Assembly: GCF_900129785.1 (NCBI RefSeq)
Contig: NZ_FSRC01000001.1
Location: 1,426,001-1,490,000, forward strand
DNA length: 64,000 nucleotides
Direction: 5' to 3'
From: Algoriphagus halophilus
GTDB lineage: Bacteria > Bacteroidota > Bacteroidia > Cytophagales > Cyclobacteriaceae
Shown here: piece after piece, positions 54,392-63,999 of the stretch
Numbering within the stretch: the stretch's first letter is position 1
Layout: each line of letters begins with the position of its first letter
Made by a program: the position numbers and the translations under genes
The notes under the pieces: generated by a model
Told to the model about the DNA's origin: nothing
The model's input: the letters and a program-made list of their open reading frames with translations, nothing else
The model's database searches: none

Positions 54392-55942
54392 TTAATAACC
54401 TGAAATACAATGCTCACCATGGTATAAATCTTTGGAAAACGTAGAATGCTTCTCTTGGATTATAGCTTTGAGTTGTTGCAATTGGTAATCCTCCTGGAAG
54501 AATATTTGATCTAAACTTCTTGTTAGCTCAATATCAGGTGAGGTGCCCACTCCATCCAATAGTTTACCATCTTTTTGAAATGAAACCATGGTGCTGGTTT
54601 TAACGCTAAGGCCTGAGTGGGGTAGTTCAACTTTATGGCTGTTTCCACTGGATCCATCCGTAGTGACTCCAACTATTTTAATATTCGGCAAACTCTTAAA
54701 AGTAGAAACAAGAATTGATGCCGCACTGAAAGTCCTTTCATTGGCAAGAATGTAAATGGGTTTGTCAAACTGTTTTTTCTGCCTTCCCAATTTCTCCCCA
54801 TTCAGAAGATGAAAATGGTACTCACTGAATTTATCTTTATCCAATTCATAAACCGGATGGAATGTTTCCATAAATGCATCTACGGCAACTTGTTCCCTGC
54901 TATCCAATTCATCTTTTGAGTATAAATATCGGTTGTGCAAATCCTTTTTTAATTCCCTTTTCAAGGGCAACTCTCCTCTTTGTCTGGCAATGTTTACTAC
55001 ATAAATTGAATCAGGATGAATTAGGAATCCGGCTAATTCTTGTATTAAATCTCGTGTTCCTCCTCCATTATCCCTGACATCTATAATTAGTGCATCACTT
55101 TGATGTGCCTCATTCATAAATTTGTTCAAATACTCAAAATAAGTAGGACTAGAGTATTTATTCAACATTTGCACAAGTTGTATGTAACTGATATTATCCT
55201 CTATTTCAAAGAAATTTTCAATGATTTTAGGATCATTGAAATCCTGCTCTTCCAAAAAGAAATTTAGATCTTTAAATCGTTCATCCCAGAGATAGGCTTT
55301 CTGTTCCTCATCTACCAGTTCTACTTCTATTTCTTTTAAATGGCCCTGCTGTGAACTGAGTGTGATAGGTAAGGGATTTGGTAATTCCTTACCCAATTTA
55401 TAGAATACGGTTTCAATATCCCTTAAATCTCTTAATGCCCTTAAGGCATATGAATTTGTAGGGGCATGGATTTCTTCAGGAAGGACTTCAGGCAAAATTG
55501 CCTTAATAGGAATATGGTTTATGGATTTAAGATAGGGGTATTCAGCATCCCAAAACGCAAAGATTTTATGGGGTTTCTGATGCTTGAGTACCAATACTTT
55601 CTTTTCGAAAGGGGCAAAAGTGAAAGGAAGGTATAGCGTTTCAGGTAAATCAAATTCTCTAACGTTGGCATGCCTATCGCCAATTTTCCCAATAGTTTTA
55701 GACAGAAATAAGCCAAAATCCCTTATTGGTGTATCCTTCTCGTCAAGTTGATCTAGGTAATATTTAAAATCATCCTGGTAATGATATCCATTTAGACCTT
55801 GATAAGAAGAACGCTGTTGTAGAAAATGGTCTAAGAAATTTAGGTCTTGAATAATTTCCTTTTTGGTCAGTACCTGAGCCCATAGAGGAATAGGCTTAGT
55901 AAATAAGAATAAAAATAGGAGGAATGGGTATTTATAATCCAT
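54392..55942 (-). CDS. S41 family peptidase (tail-specific protease-like)
   Basis: The 516-residue protein has a short signal segment (YPFLLFLFLFTKPIPLWA). The S41 core contains DVRDNGGGTRD, the catalytic-serine block NERTFSAASILVSTFK, and GSSGNSHKVELP with VGTSPDIEL. No clear PDZ domain is visible in the 250 residues before the core, in contrast to CtpA-type proteases, so this is a tricorn/C-terminal-processing-like relative of uncertain substrate. It is isolated, with gaps of over 300 bases on both sides. Confidence 0.85.
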   Translation of the reverse strand: MDYKYPFLLFLFLFTKPIPLWAQVLTKKEIIQDLNFLDHFLQQRSSYQGLNGYHYQDDFKYYLDQLDEKDTPIRDFGLFLSKTIGKIGDRHANVREFDLPETLYLPFTFAPFEKKVLVLKHQKPHKIFAFWDAEYPYLKSINHIPIKAILPEVLPEEIHAPTNSYALRALRDLRDIETVFYKLGKELPNPLPITLSSQQGHLKEIEVELVDEEQKAYLWDERFKDLNFFLEEQDFNDPKIIENFFEIEDNISYIQLVQMLNKYSSPTYFEYLNKFMNEAHQSDALIIDVRDNGGGTRDLIQELAGFLIHPDSIYVVNIARQRGELPLKRELKKDLHNRYLYSKDELDSREQVAVDAFMETFHPVYELDKDKFSEYHFHLLNGEKLGRQKKQFDKPIYILANERTFSAASILVSTFKSLPNIKIVGVTTDGSSGNSHKVELPHSGLSVKTSTMVSFQKDGKLLDGVGTSPDIELTRSLDQIFFQEDYQLQQLKAIIQEKHSTFSKDLYHGEHCISGY

Positions 55943-56349
55943 CGAAGGGGAGTTTTAGAATGTTGCCTATTTCTTTTTTGCTACCGTAATAGGCTTTTCT
56001 CAAGATTACCGAGTATTGAATTCTTACTAAAATTTTTGTGACGAGAGGAGTTTATTCTGTGACGGAAATGATAGTTGGAGTAAAAAGCAGAGACGAGATT
56101 CAGTTAAATTGATTGAAAGAAGGGAGTTGTTTGTCCTGCTGATTTAATTCATCTTTTGAATTCATAGAAAGCATAAAATGGAAATGCCTAGTGATTCGAA
56201 ATTTAAGGTGCCGATTGTCAAAGTGAATCAAATCAATAGGTGGAATGGCCCTAAAAATAGTTTGAAGATTTTCCTCAATTCTTGATGACTCCTGACAAAG
56301 GGTTGTCACAGGCTCACTTTAAGTTTGCTTTCTACTATCAAATTTAAAA
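55943..56349. other. 407-base intergenic region with a minus-strand 69-codon frame
   Basis: A minus-strand open frame (56309-56100) has no recognisable motif or neighbourhood support, and I treat it as probable noise. A promoter -7 element for the hydrolase gene lies at 56320-56327. The remainder shows nothing I can name. Confidence 0.4.
56320..56327 (+). promoter_or_regulatory. -7 promoter element for the hydrolase gene
   Basis: TAAGTTTG matches TAnnTTTG exactly and ends 22 bases before the ATG 56350. No TTTG lies at the usual upstream distance; the nearest TTG is 14 bases away. Confidence 0.45.
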
Positions 56350-57312
56350 ATGACAAACCTAACTTATTCAGGAGATTATCCGATTGAATTTCCAAGCCCT
56401 TCCGTGATTTCAGTGAACGGGGTAGTACTTGAAGTATTTGAAGCAGGATCACAAAATGTAGGTAACCCGATCCTTCTCTGTCATGGTTTTCCAGAACATG
56501 CTTTTTCCTGGCGTTATCAAATTCCAGTGCTTGTGGAAGCGGGATACCATGTCATTGCCCCGAATCAGCGTGGTTATGGAAAATCATCTCGCCCGGCTGA
56601 AGTAGCAAAATATGACATAGAGTACTTAACAGGGGATCTGGTTTCACTACTCGATTATTATGGATACAAAGAGGCGACTTTTATGGGGCATGACTGGGGA
56701 GCAAATGTCGTTTGGAACCTTGCCTTGTTGCATCCACAGAGAGTAAGTAAAATCATAAACTTGGCTTTGCCTTATCAAGAGCGGGGGGAAAAGCCTTGGA
56801 TTGAATTTATGGAAGAGCTATTTGGCTCCGATTTTTACTTTGTTCACTTTAACAAACAACCTGGTGTAGCGGATGCCATCCTAGAAGAAAACACTACCCA
56901 ATTCCTTCGTAATATATTTCGGAAAAATGTACCCTTTTCAATACCAGAGCCAGGAATGAGTATGATTAATTTGGCACAGGCATCAATGTCTCTTGGCGAG
57001 CCTCTAATGAATGAAGAAGAACTGTCTGTTTTTATCTCCTCCTTTAAATCTTCTGGGTTTACAGGCAGTATCAACTGGTATAGAAACCTTGACCGTAATT
57101 GGCATTTGATGGCCGATATTAAGCCAAGAATTAATCAACCCACTTTGATGATTTATGGAGATCGGGATCTAATCCCGAAGTCTCCTAACTTACATGATTT
57201 TGCTCCTAAATTGGATATTGTAAGTTTAGATTGCGGGCATTGCATACAGCAGGAACTTCCAGAAGAAACTAATCAGGCGATTTTAAATTGGTTAGAACGA
57301 CAAATTGCCTAG
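56350..57312 (+). CDS. Alpha/beta hydrolase, epoxide hydrolase-like
   Basis: The 320-residue cytoplasmic enzyme shows HGFPEHAFSWR (oxyanion loop, about residues 45-55), then GHDWGANVVW with the nucleophile D115 typical of epoxide hydrolases and haloalkane dehalogenases, and YGDRDLIPK plus CGHCIQQELPEETN for the acid and His. The aspartate nucleophile separates it from the serine esterases. Epoxide hydrolase is more likely than dehalogenase because of the HGFP loop. No related genes lie nearby. Confidence 0.86.
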   Translation: MTNLTYSGDYPIEFPSPSVISVNGVVLEVFEAGSQNVGNPILLCHGFPEHAFSWRYQIPVLVEAGYHVIAPNQRGYGKSSRPAEVAKYDIEYLTGDLVSLLDYYGYKEATFMGHDWGANVVWNLALLHPQRVSKIINLALPYQERGEKPWIEFMEELFGSDFYFVHFNKQPGVADAILEENTTQFLRNIFRKNVPFSIPEPGMSMINLAQASMSLGEPLMNEEELSVFISSFKSSGFTGSINWYRNLDRNWHLMADIKPRINQPTLMIYGDRDLIPKSPNLHDFAPKLDIVSLDCGHCIQQELPEETNQAILNWLERQIA

Positions 57313-57362
57313 GTATATTTAAAGGAAGGTGAATGCACTGAAGACAGGTCTTTAGAGAAAGA

Positions 57363-57387
57363 CGGTTTGGGTTTCATACTCAAACCG
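57363..57387 (-). terminator. Hairpin after the molybdenum hydroxylase operon
   Basis: CGGTTTG (57363-57369) pairs with CAAACCG (57381-57387) around an 11-base loop. On the minus strand it is followed by TCTTTCTCT, an interrupted T-run, so it is a moderate terminator for the genes at 57498-62597. Confidence 0.5.
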
Positions 57388-57497
57388 CCTTCTGGTACAT
57401 GAAATTTTTAGGGTTGTGACCTACTTTCTAAAGGATGGCTGCCTACTGGGACTAATCCCTGACCACCGCAACCTGCCGTCTACAGAAAAGTTGTCAA

Positions 57498-59768
57498 TTA
57501 CATCCTGAGATTCTCCATTTCCATTAATTTGGGTTGGAAAGGTTGCTCGTAGAGTCGCTTACCTGTGGCTTTGTACAAGGAGTTTCCTAAAGCAGCGAAG
57601 ACAGGAGGGAAGAGCGGTTCTCCCAAACCAGTAGGAGCTTCATTACTCTCTACAAAATGTACTTCGATCTTTTTAGGAGCTTCCTTATGTCGGATCATCC
57701 GATAGTTGTCAAAGTTGGTTTTGGTAGGGGCGCCATTTTCAAATGCCATTTCTCCAAAGAATGCATTTCCAATTCCGTCTACAATGGCTCCTTCACCCAT
57801 ATTCGCTGCAGCGTCTGGATTGACCACAATACCACAATCCACTGCTGCATAGACATTTTCTACTACAGGTTGATTGTCTTTAATGCTAATGTCCACTACC
57901 TCAGCAACATAGGAGTTGTGGCAGAAATAGGCGGAAACACCTCTTGATATACCATTGGGTACATTGGACCAGTTTGATTTTTCTCTTACTAACTCCAATA
58001 CTCCTGCATAACGCTTAGGATCATAATCATTGTCTTCTCCTACAGGATCTGTCTCTGCTCTTTTCAGTAGTTCCAATCTGAATTCGATTGGATCTTTACC
58101 CATTTCTTCAGCCAACTCATCCAAGAAACTTTGTTCCGCTCCAGCAATAAAGTTGGATCTAGGTGCACGGAATGCCCCAATGGTGATATTGGATTCAATC
58201 TGCCATCCTTCCGCTAGGTAATTATCCAATGCTCCAGCAGGGAATCGATTTGCGTGGATTGGGGATTCTGGAATTCCTCCAGCCTTCACATGCAGAGCCA
58301 ATAAATTGTTATTTTCATCCAATGCGGCTCTGTAAGTGGCTGAATAGGTAGGTCTGTACACCCCAGCAGACATATCATCTTCTCGGGTATACACCATTTT
58401 CACAGGAGCTTGGATTTTCTGAGAAATCAAAGCTGCCTCTGTCATATGATGGCTATACGCTCTCCTTCCGAATCCACCCCCCATCCTGGCTAGGTTGATC
58501 TGAACATTTTCCTGAGGCATTCCTAAGCTACTGGCAATCGTCTGTCTAATTAATTCAGGAGCTTGCGTTGGGCCATAAATCACGGCTTTGTCTCCTTTTA
58601 CATCGGCAAAGCAGTTCATAGGTTCCATGGTATTATGTGCCAAGAAAGGAGCCGTATAGGTGCGCTCCATTACTTTTGCAGCTTTTTTAAACGCCCCTTC
58701 AGGGTCTCCATCTTTTCGTAATACATTGCCAGGTTTCTGGATATACTCCGCCATTTTCGCTTTATGAGTATCGGAATTTTCAAGCCCTGCAGGAACGGTT
58801 ACCTGTGTGGTGTTTCCTCTAAATCCAGCAGCTGTGAACTCAGATTTGGGAGCTTTTTCCCATTCTGCCTTCAAGTTTTTCTTTGCCTGTAATACTTCCC
58901 AAGTGGAATTTCCCACAATCGCAATGATAGTAGGGAAAGTAGTGGTGTCAAAGAAGTTCCTGGCGTAGTCATCTTTAAAGATATTCACTTCAAATGCGTC
59001 CTGAATTCCTGGCATAGAAGTCACTGAGCTCTTATCAAATGATTTCAATTGCATCCCAAAAGCCGGAGGATGTACGATGGCCGCGTACTTCATTCCTTCT
59101 ACCTTATGGTCAATGGCAAACATGGGTTTTCCAGTGACTATCTTGGTTCCATCCACATTCTTTTTGGATTTCCCAATGATCTGAAAGTCCGAAATCTCCT
59201 TTAGTTTAACTGTCTCTGGATCTGGTGCTTCCAATGTTCCAGCTAAAGAAGCCATTTCACCATATCCAGCCTTTTTTCCAGAAGCTTTATGGGCAACTAT
59301 TCCGGCACTCGTGGTGATTTCAGTTGCAGGTACATTCCAAGTCTGAGCTGCGGCATTGACAATTAATTGTCTGGCAGTGGCACCAGCAGTTCGCAAAGGT
59401 GTCCATGCAGATCGAACCCCTTGGCTTCCTCCGGTAAACTGACGATCGAATCGTTCTGGATAAAAATCAGCTTGTTCAACGAGTACATTTTTCCAATCCA
59501 CATCCAATTCTTCAGCTAAAAGCATAGGAAGGGAAGTTTTTACATTGGATCCGAATTCTGGATTTGGGTTGAAAAGCGTCACCACTCCATTGTCTCCAAT
59601 TTTGATATAACTATTAATTTCAAACCATTCTTCCGGCATGGTCATCACTTCTTCTGGAGTAGGCTTACAGCCTGCCAGCCAACTGAAACTTAACATCATA
59701 CCACCCCCAGCAAGGGTAGAGACTTTTAAAAAGGATCTTCTATTTATTTTCTTATCTATCAATGTCAT
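57498..59768 (-). CDS. Xanthine dehydrogenase family molybdopterin-binding large subunit (isoquinoline 1-oxidoreductase beta-like), copy 1
   Basis: The 756-residue large subunit of a periplasmic molybdenum hydroxylase carries a twin-arginine signal (NRRSFLKVS) combined with a lipobox-like LAGC. The molybdopterin domain shows APFLAHNTMEPMNC, the glycine-rich MGGGFGRRAYSH, GAFRAPRSNF and the late active-site glutamate region GLGEPLFPPVFAALGN. It is related to IorB and to aldehyde or nicotinate dehydrogenases. It lies 11 bases after the iron-sulfur subunit gene. A very similar second copy lies upstream, giving a tandem pair. Confidence 0.9.
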   Translation of the reverse strand: MTLIDKKINRRSFLKVSTLAGGGMMLSFSWLAGCKPTPEEVMTMPEEWFEINSYIKIGDNGVVTLFNPNPEFGSNVKTSLPMLLAEELDVDWKNVLVEQADFYPERFDRQFTGGSQGVRSAWTPLRTAGATARQLIVNAAAQTWNVPATEITTSAGIVAHKASGKKAGYGEMASLAGTLEAPDPETVKLKEISDFQIIGKSKKNVDGTKIVTGKPMFAIDHKVEGMKYAAIVHPPAFGMQLKSFDKSSVTSMPGIQDAFEVNIFKDDYARNFFDTTTFPTIIAIVGNSTWEVLQAKKNLKAEWEKAPKSEFTAAGFRGNTTQVTVPAGLENSDTHKAKMAEYIQKPGNVLRKDGDPEGAFKKAAKVMERTYTAPFLAHNTMEPMNCFADVKGDKAVIYGPTQAPELIRQTIASSLGMPQENVQINLARMGGGFGRRAYSHHMTEAALISQKIQAPVKMVYTREDDMSAGVYRPTYSATYRAALDENNNLLALHVKAGGIPESPIHANRFPAGALDNYLAEGWQIESNITIGAFRAPRSNFIAGAEQSFLDELAEEMGKDPIEFRLELLKRAETDPVGEDNDYDPKRYAGVLELVREKSNWSNVPNGISRGVSAYFCHNSYVAEVVDISIKDNQPVVENVYAAVDCGIVVNPDAAANMGEGAIVDGIGNAFFGEMAFENGAPTKTNFDNYRMIRHKEAPKKIEVHFVESNEAPTGLGEPLFPPVFAALGNSLYKATGKRLYEQPFQPKLMEMENLRM

Positions 59769-59779
59769 AATCTGCTGGT

Positions 59780-60238
59780 TTAAACGTTTTGGGAAGCTGT
59801 TTTAATCGCTGCTTTGATTCGAGTATAGGTGCCGCAACGACAAATGTTTCCATTCATAGCATTATCAATATCCTCATCACTTGGACTTGGATTATCTTTT
59901 AATAAAGCCACCGCAGTCATTATCTGTCCAGCCTGACAATAGCCGCATTGTGGGACATCATGCTCCAACCATGCTTTTTGAACCGGATGATCACCTTTTT
60001 CTGATATTCCTTCAATGGTGGTAATCTTTGCGCCTTCAGCCGCTGAAACCGGGAGTTGGCAAGAACGGACTGCCGTACCGTCCATGTGAATGGTACAGGC
60101 ACCACATTGGGCAATTCCACAACCGAATTTGGTTCCTACTAGGTCTAGGTGGTCTCTTAGAACCCAAAGCATAGGAGTGTTTGGATCCACATCTACTTGT
60201 TTGGAGTTCCCGTTAACAGTTAAATTAAATATGGCCAT
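59780..60238 (-). CDS. (2Fe-2S)-binding small subunit of a molybdenum hydroxylase
   Basis: The 152 residues carry eight Cys: [13 protein letters not shown] with a later Cys in RSCQLP form the plant-type 2Fe-2S site, and [10 protein letters not shown] with [10 protein letters not shown] form the all-helical second site. It passes electrons from the molybdenum centre of the large subunit to an acceptor, typically a c-type cytochrome. It lies between two paralogous large-subunit genes (11 bases to one, 118 bases from the other) and may serve both. No FAD-binding subunit gene is present. Confidence 0.93.
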   Translation of the reverse strand: MAIFNLTVNGNSKQVDVDPNTPMLWVLRDHLDLVGTKFGCGIAQCGACTIHMDGTAVRSCQLPVSAAEGAKITTIEGISEKGDHPVQKAWLEHDVPQCGYCQAGQIMTAVALLKDNPSPSDEDIDNAMNGNICRCGTYTRIKAAIKTASQNV

Positions 60239-60356
60239 AGTGATGTAAGTTTTTGTTTAAAATTAACTTGTTTCAGCCTTGATTTCTTACGAAAATCAAA
60301 TGAAAACCTTTGTAAATAAATGAATTTAAGGGTTTTGTATTACTTAAGCACCTTGA

Positions 60357-62597
60357 TTAAACGGAAATATGCCTTGAAAAGGGCTGATGATACATTCGAT
60401 TACCTGTGGCCTGATACAATGAATTGGCCAAGGCTGCAAAGACAGGAGGGTAGGCAGGCTCACCTAATCCGGTAGGATCAACATGGTTTTCCACAAAATA
60501 GGTTTCTATGGCTTTTGGTGCTTCCTTCATCCGTATCATTCGATAGGTATCAAAGTTTTTGTTTTTGGGAACACCTTTTTCAAAGGTTTGCTCCCCAAAC
60601 ATGGCTGTTCCAATTCCATCAATTACCGCCCCTTCGCAAAGGTTTTTGGCGGCATCCGGGTTAACCACAATTCCACAATCCACAGCGGTAATTACTTTTT
60701 GAATGGCGACTTGACCATTCTCGATTTTTAAATCCATGACTTGGGCCGCATAACTATTATGGCAGAAATAAGCCGATACGCCCCTGGAAATGCCATTTTC
60801 TTGCTTTCCCCAATCGGACTTGTTTTTGACTAATTCCAAAACTCCCATATACCGATCCGGGTCGTAATCATTGTTTTCTCCCACTGGATTGGCCTTGGCT
60901 TTTTTCAACAGCTCAATTCTGAATTCCAGGGGGTCTTTACCTGCTGCTTCTGCGACTTCATCCAGGAACGATTGTTCTGCCGAGGCATTGAAGTTGGATC
61001 TTGGGGCACGAAATGAACCGGTCGTGACATTGGAAGGAACTTCCCATCCTTCTACCAGGTAGTTCTCTACTGCCCCCGCTGGAAAACGATTAGGGTGTAA
61101 GGGATTTTCAGGGAGGCCACCTCCATTGATATGGAAGCCGATCAACTCGTTGTTTTCATCCAAGGCAGCACGGTAAGTAATTTGGTAACGGGAGCGGTAA
61201 ATCCCTGCAGTCATATCATCTTCTCTGGTGTAAATTAGCTTAATAGGAGCATTTACCTTCTGCGATATAACGGCAGCTTCAATCAACCAGTGGGCATAAG
61301 ACCTTCTTCCATAACCACCTCCCAAGCGCGTCATTTCTATTTCAATGTTTTCCACAGGGATTCCCAATCGAATAGATAGTGCCTGTTCAGTCAGTTCAGG
61401 CTTTTGAAGTGGCCCCGCACAAAGGACTTTGTCACCAGTTACATGGGCAAAGAAGTTCATGGGCTCCATGCAATTATGAACCAGAAAAGGAGCGGTGTAT
61501 GTGCGTTCGATGATCTGAGAGGCTCGAGCAAAAGCTGCTTCTGGATCTCCATCTTTCCTTTGAACGCTGGCATTTTTGGAGGCTTCTAGCATTTTTTGCT
61601 CCTGTGAGTCATTGCTTTCAAGACCACCTGGAACGAGCCTGCTTCCTTCTCTTCCAAACATATCCCGCTTTTCTTCATAGGATTCCACCGGTTCGTATGC
61701 TATCTCCACGACTTTTTTGGCATTCATCACTTCCCAGGTGCTATTTCCTACAATAGCCACTAAATCCGTGAATTGAACGGTATCAAAAAATGTCCTTTTA
61801 TAATCATCCTGAAGAGATTTAACTTGAAAAACATCCACAATTCCAGGCATTTGTTTGGCCTGACTCGCGTCAAAGGATTTCAATTTCATTCCAAATGCCG
61901 GAGGATGGATAATCATGGCGATCTTCATTCCTTCCTTTTTGTAGTCGATTCCAAAAAGTGGTTTTCCGGTGATGATTTTGGGAACATCTACATTCTTCTT
62001 GGAAGTGCCTATCAGCTTAAATTCAGCTGTGCTTTTTAGAGGAACTTCCTCAGGGATAGGAAGGGTAGCAGCCAAAGAGGCCACTTCGCCATAATGCGCT
62101 TTTTTATTACTTGCTTCGTGAATTAAAAAACCATTTTCTGTTTTGATTTGTGAAGTTGGGACATCCCAACTTTGGGCAGCTGCTTGTACTAAAAGAGCTC
62201 TTACTGTGGCTCCAGCTGTTCTGAGAGGAGTCCAACCCACCCTTATTGCTTGGCTCCCACCAATGAACTGTCTGGTAAAATTTTCTGTGTCCAATGGAGC
62301 TTGTTCAACGATCACCTTGGACCAGTCTGCATCCAGTTCTTCCGCCACGATCATCGGCATGGAAGTCTTGATGTTCTGTCCTCCTTCCGGATTGGGTGAC
62401 ATAATGGTGATTAATCCATTATCTCCAATCCGGATATAGCCATTCATTCTAAACCATTCCTTCGGCAAAGTCATCAATTCCTCGGGACTGGATTTACAAC
62501 CAGCCAACCAGCTAAAGCTGAGCATCAATCCGCCTCCAGCTAGGGCTGATGACTTTAAGAATGATCTTCTGCTGAGTTTTGAGGATAGGGTTTGCAT
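60357..62597 (-). CDS. Xanthine dehydrogenase family molybdopterin-binding large subunit, copy 2
   Basis: The 746 residues are very similar to the 756-residue copy downstream: a shared N-terminal export region (SRRSFLKSS with WLAGC), APFLVHNCMEPMNFF, LGGGYGRRSYAHW, GSFRAPRSNF and GLGEPAYPPVFAALAN. The pair therefore arose by tandem duplication. The exchange of FGRR for YGRR and local changes around MEPMN may alter the substrate pocket. It is transcribed leftward and is first in the order large subunit 2, small subunit, large subunit 1. The gap of 118 bases to the small subunit contains a 7-bp hairpin but no T-run. Confidence 0.9.
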   Translation of the reverse strand: MQTLSSKLSRRSFLKSSALAGGGLMLSFSWLAGCKSSPEELMTLPKEWFRMNGYIRIGDNGLITIMSPNPEGGQNIKTSMPMIVAEELDADWSKVIVEQAPLDTENFTRQFIGGSQAIRVGWTPLRTAGATVRALLVQAAAQSWDVPTSQIKTENGFLIHEASNKKAHYGEVASLAATLPIPEEVPLKSTAEFKLIGTSKKNVDVPKIITGKPLFGIDYKKEGMKIAMIIHPPAFGMKLKSFDASQAKQMPGIVDVFQVKSLQDDYKRTFFDTVQFTDLVAIVGNSTWEVMNAKKVVEIAYEPVESYEEKRDMFGREGSRLVPGGLESNDSQEQKMLEASKNASVQRKDGDPEAAFARASQIIERTYTAPFLVHNCMEPMNFFAHVTGDKVLCAGPLQKPELTEQALSIRLGIPVENIEIEMTRLGGGYGRRSYAHWLIEAAVISQKVNAPIKLIYTREDDMTAGIYRSRYQITYRAALDENNELIGFHINGGGLPENPLHPNRFPAGAVENYLVEGWEVPSNVTTGSFRAPRSNFNASAEQSFLDEVAEAAGKDPLEFRIELLKKAKANPVGENNDYDPDRYMGVLELVKNKSDWGKQENGISRGVSAYFCHNSYAAQVMDLKIENGQVAIQKVITAVDCGIVVNPDAAKNLCEGAVIDGIGTAMFGEQTFEKGVPKNKNFDTYRMIRMKEAPKAIETYFVENHVDPTGLGEPAYPPVFAALANSLYQATGNRMYHQPFSRHISV

Positions 62598-62703
62598 AGA
62601 ATAAAGAGTTGATATTATAGGTTTTACAAATTAATAAAGTTTTGTTAGAGCTGCCTTATAAGAATCAAATAGTCCTTTTTCCTAAATTGTTTTCTATTTC
62701 AGG

Positions 62704-62889
62704 TTAATCCAATTCTCTCTTTAAGAAACCCATAACGTTTTCTCTGATTTTTTCTTCTTCAAACATAGGTCCGTAGTGCGGTGCATTGGGTACTATGAAC
62801 AATTCGGAAGGAACACCTTTTACTTGAAGCCAAGAATTCAAAAGATGGGGTTTTCTTGATTAAACCATATCGTCTTTTTCTCCATTTAT
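62704..62889 (-). pseudogene. Remnant of an alpha/beta hydrolase (C-terminal 61 codons, internal stop)
   Basis: On the minus strand one continuous reading phase from 62889 to the TAA at 62704-62706 reads like the end of an alpha/beta hydrolase: INGEKDDMV, an in-frame stop (62860-62862), then NSWLQVKGVPSELFIVPNAP, then HYGPMFEEEKIRENVM and GFLKRELD. The first part GEKDDMV is the usual acid-turn motif, and PNAPHYG carries the catalytic His position. No N-terminal two thirds are present: the phase runs directly into the flavodoxin stop codon. It is a decayed gene, truncated by a deletion and by a stop. Confidence 0.75.
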
Positions 62890-63512
62890 CTTTCAAGGAT
62901 TTCTAGCCCAATTTTCTCCAGCCATTTGATTACTTCTTTTCGAACTTCAATTTCTTTTTCCCCTTCCATTACAAAGAGGACTCCATCTCTTTCAATGCCG
63001 CCTTTCGTTGAGAATCCTTCCAAAATGTTACTTTTGGGACAAAGTTCCTTCACTTTTTCAAAGCTGCTTCCAACCCCATATCCTGCGTTTGTATTGAAGG
63101 GAATGACTGTTTTCCCGCTTAGATCATTTTTGGAAAGGAAGCTTTTCATAGGAGGAGGGAGTTTCATTCCCCAGGTAGGAAAGCCTACAAAAACAATATC
63201 ATAGGAAGACAAATCTTCGATTTTGGTTTTCAAAGGCGGTAAAAAACCTGTTTCATTTTCCCGGGCAACTTGTGATACAATGGCTTGATAATTTTCAGGG
63301 TATAGATTGATTAATTCCAGCTCCACTAAATCACCGCCAACTTGTTCATGAATCATCTCTGCGACAGCCTTGGTATTTTTGGTTCTTGTGAGATAGACGA
63401 TTAGGATTTTTTCCGAAGCTATTTCCTCGGTATTTAGATTCTTTTCTGACTTAGTATGACCAGTGCAGCTAAGTGAACCGAATAAGAAAACAGACAGGAG
63501 AAAATATTTCAT
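62886..63512 (-). CDS. Exported flavodoxin-like protein
   Basis: The 208 residues begin with an export segment (MKYFLLSVFLFGSLSC, a relaxed lipobox). The flavodoxin fold contains the FMN phosphate loop VYLTRTKNTKAVAEMI (about residues 35-50), FVGFPTWGMKLPPP and a late NTNAGYGVG loop. This is the long-chain, secreted flavodoxin_4-like type seen in Bacteroidota rather than the cytoplasmic electron carrier. It is a quinone- or peroxide-related reductase candidate. Its stop codon overlaps the border of the hydrolase remnant. Confidence 0.85.
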   Translation of the reverse strand: MKYFLLSVFLFGSLSCTGHTKSEKNLNTEEIASEKILIVYLTRTKNTKAVAEMIHEQVGGDLVELELINLYPENYQAIVSQVARENETGFLPPLKTKIEDLSSYDIVFVGFPTWGMKLPPPMKSFLSKNDLSGKTVIPFNTNAGYGVGSSFEKVKELCPKSNILEGFSTKGGIERDGVLFVMEGEKEIEVRKEVIKWLEKIGLEILER

Positions 63513-63552
63513 GAAACTTTATTTTTCTTCGCAATAACTACCCAAAGAATAG

Positions 63553-63999
63553 TTATCTATCAGCAGGCCCCATCAATTTGGTAAAAGAAAGTGAGCCTAA
63601 TTTCCAACCATCGGCTTTTTTAATGTAAACTTCGGTGACTTCAAAAGGATTAGTCACTTCATTACCACCTACCTCAGCCAACAAAGTAATCCGGTTCAAT
63701 AAAATGGCGGTGTTATCAATGATTTCTACTGAAACCTCATGGATATCAGCTTTCTTATACCAAATGCCACCGCTTCTGATAATATTGACTTCTCGCTCTT
63801 TTCCCCAAGAACCCCCCATATGAACGAACACAGATTTGTCATCAAATAACTCAGCGAGTTTATCAGCTTCCTTATTTTCCATCCAGAGCCATTTGGTTTT
63901 GGATAATTCGATTATTTCTTTTTTTTGTTGCACATCTTGTGCAAATGTGAATTGAGCTGTTAAAAAAAGAAGAAAGATTCCTAGAATTGTCTTTTGCAT
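63553..63999 (-). CDS. Secreted NTF2-like (DUF4440/SnoaL-type) protein
   Basis: The 148-residue protein starts with a signal peptide (MQKTILGIFLLFLTAQFTFA). The rest is one NTF2-like cone fold: helix KKEIIELSKTKWLWMENKEA, DKLAELFDDKSVFVHMGG and the strand pair near EVTEVYIKKADGWKLGSLSF. Such proteins often bind small ligands or act as isomerases. The start codon is one base from the window edge, but the signal peptide shows that the frame is complete. It lies 40 bases upstream of the flavodoxin gene in the same direction and may be cotranscribed with it. Confidence 0.82.
   Translation of the reverse strand: MQKTILGIFLLFLTAQFTFAQDVQQKKEIIELSKTKWLWMENKEADKLAELFDDKSVFVHMGGSWGKEREVNIIRSGGIWYKKADIHEVSVEIIDNTAILLNRITLLAEVGGNEVTNPFEVTEVYIKKADGWKLGSLSFTKLMGPADR

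Noticed and set aside
56100..56309. 69-codon minus-strand frame in a gap
   Set aside because: It has no recognisable motif, signal or RBS and the composition does not resemble a protein; the gap is probably non-coding.
60279..60302. 7-bp hairpin between the large subunit 2 and small subunit genes
   Set aside because: It has no following T-run on the transcribed strand and may be chance; it is not called as a terminator.
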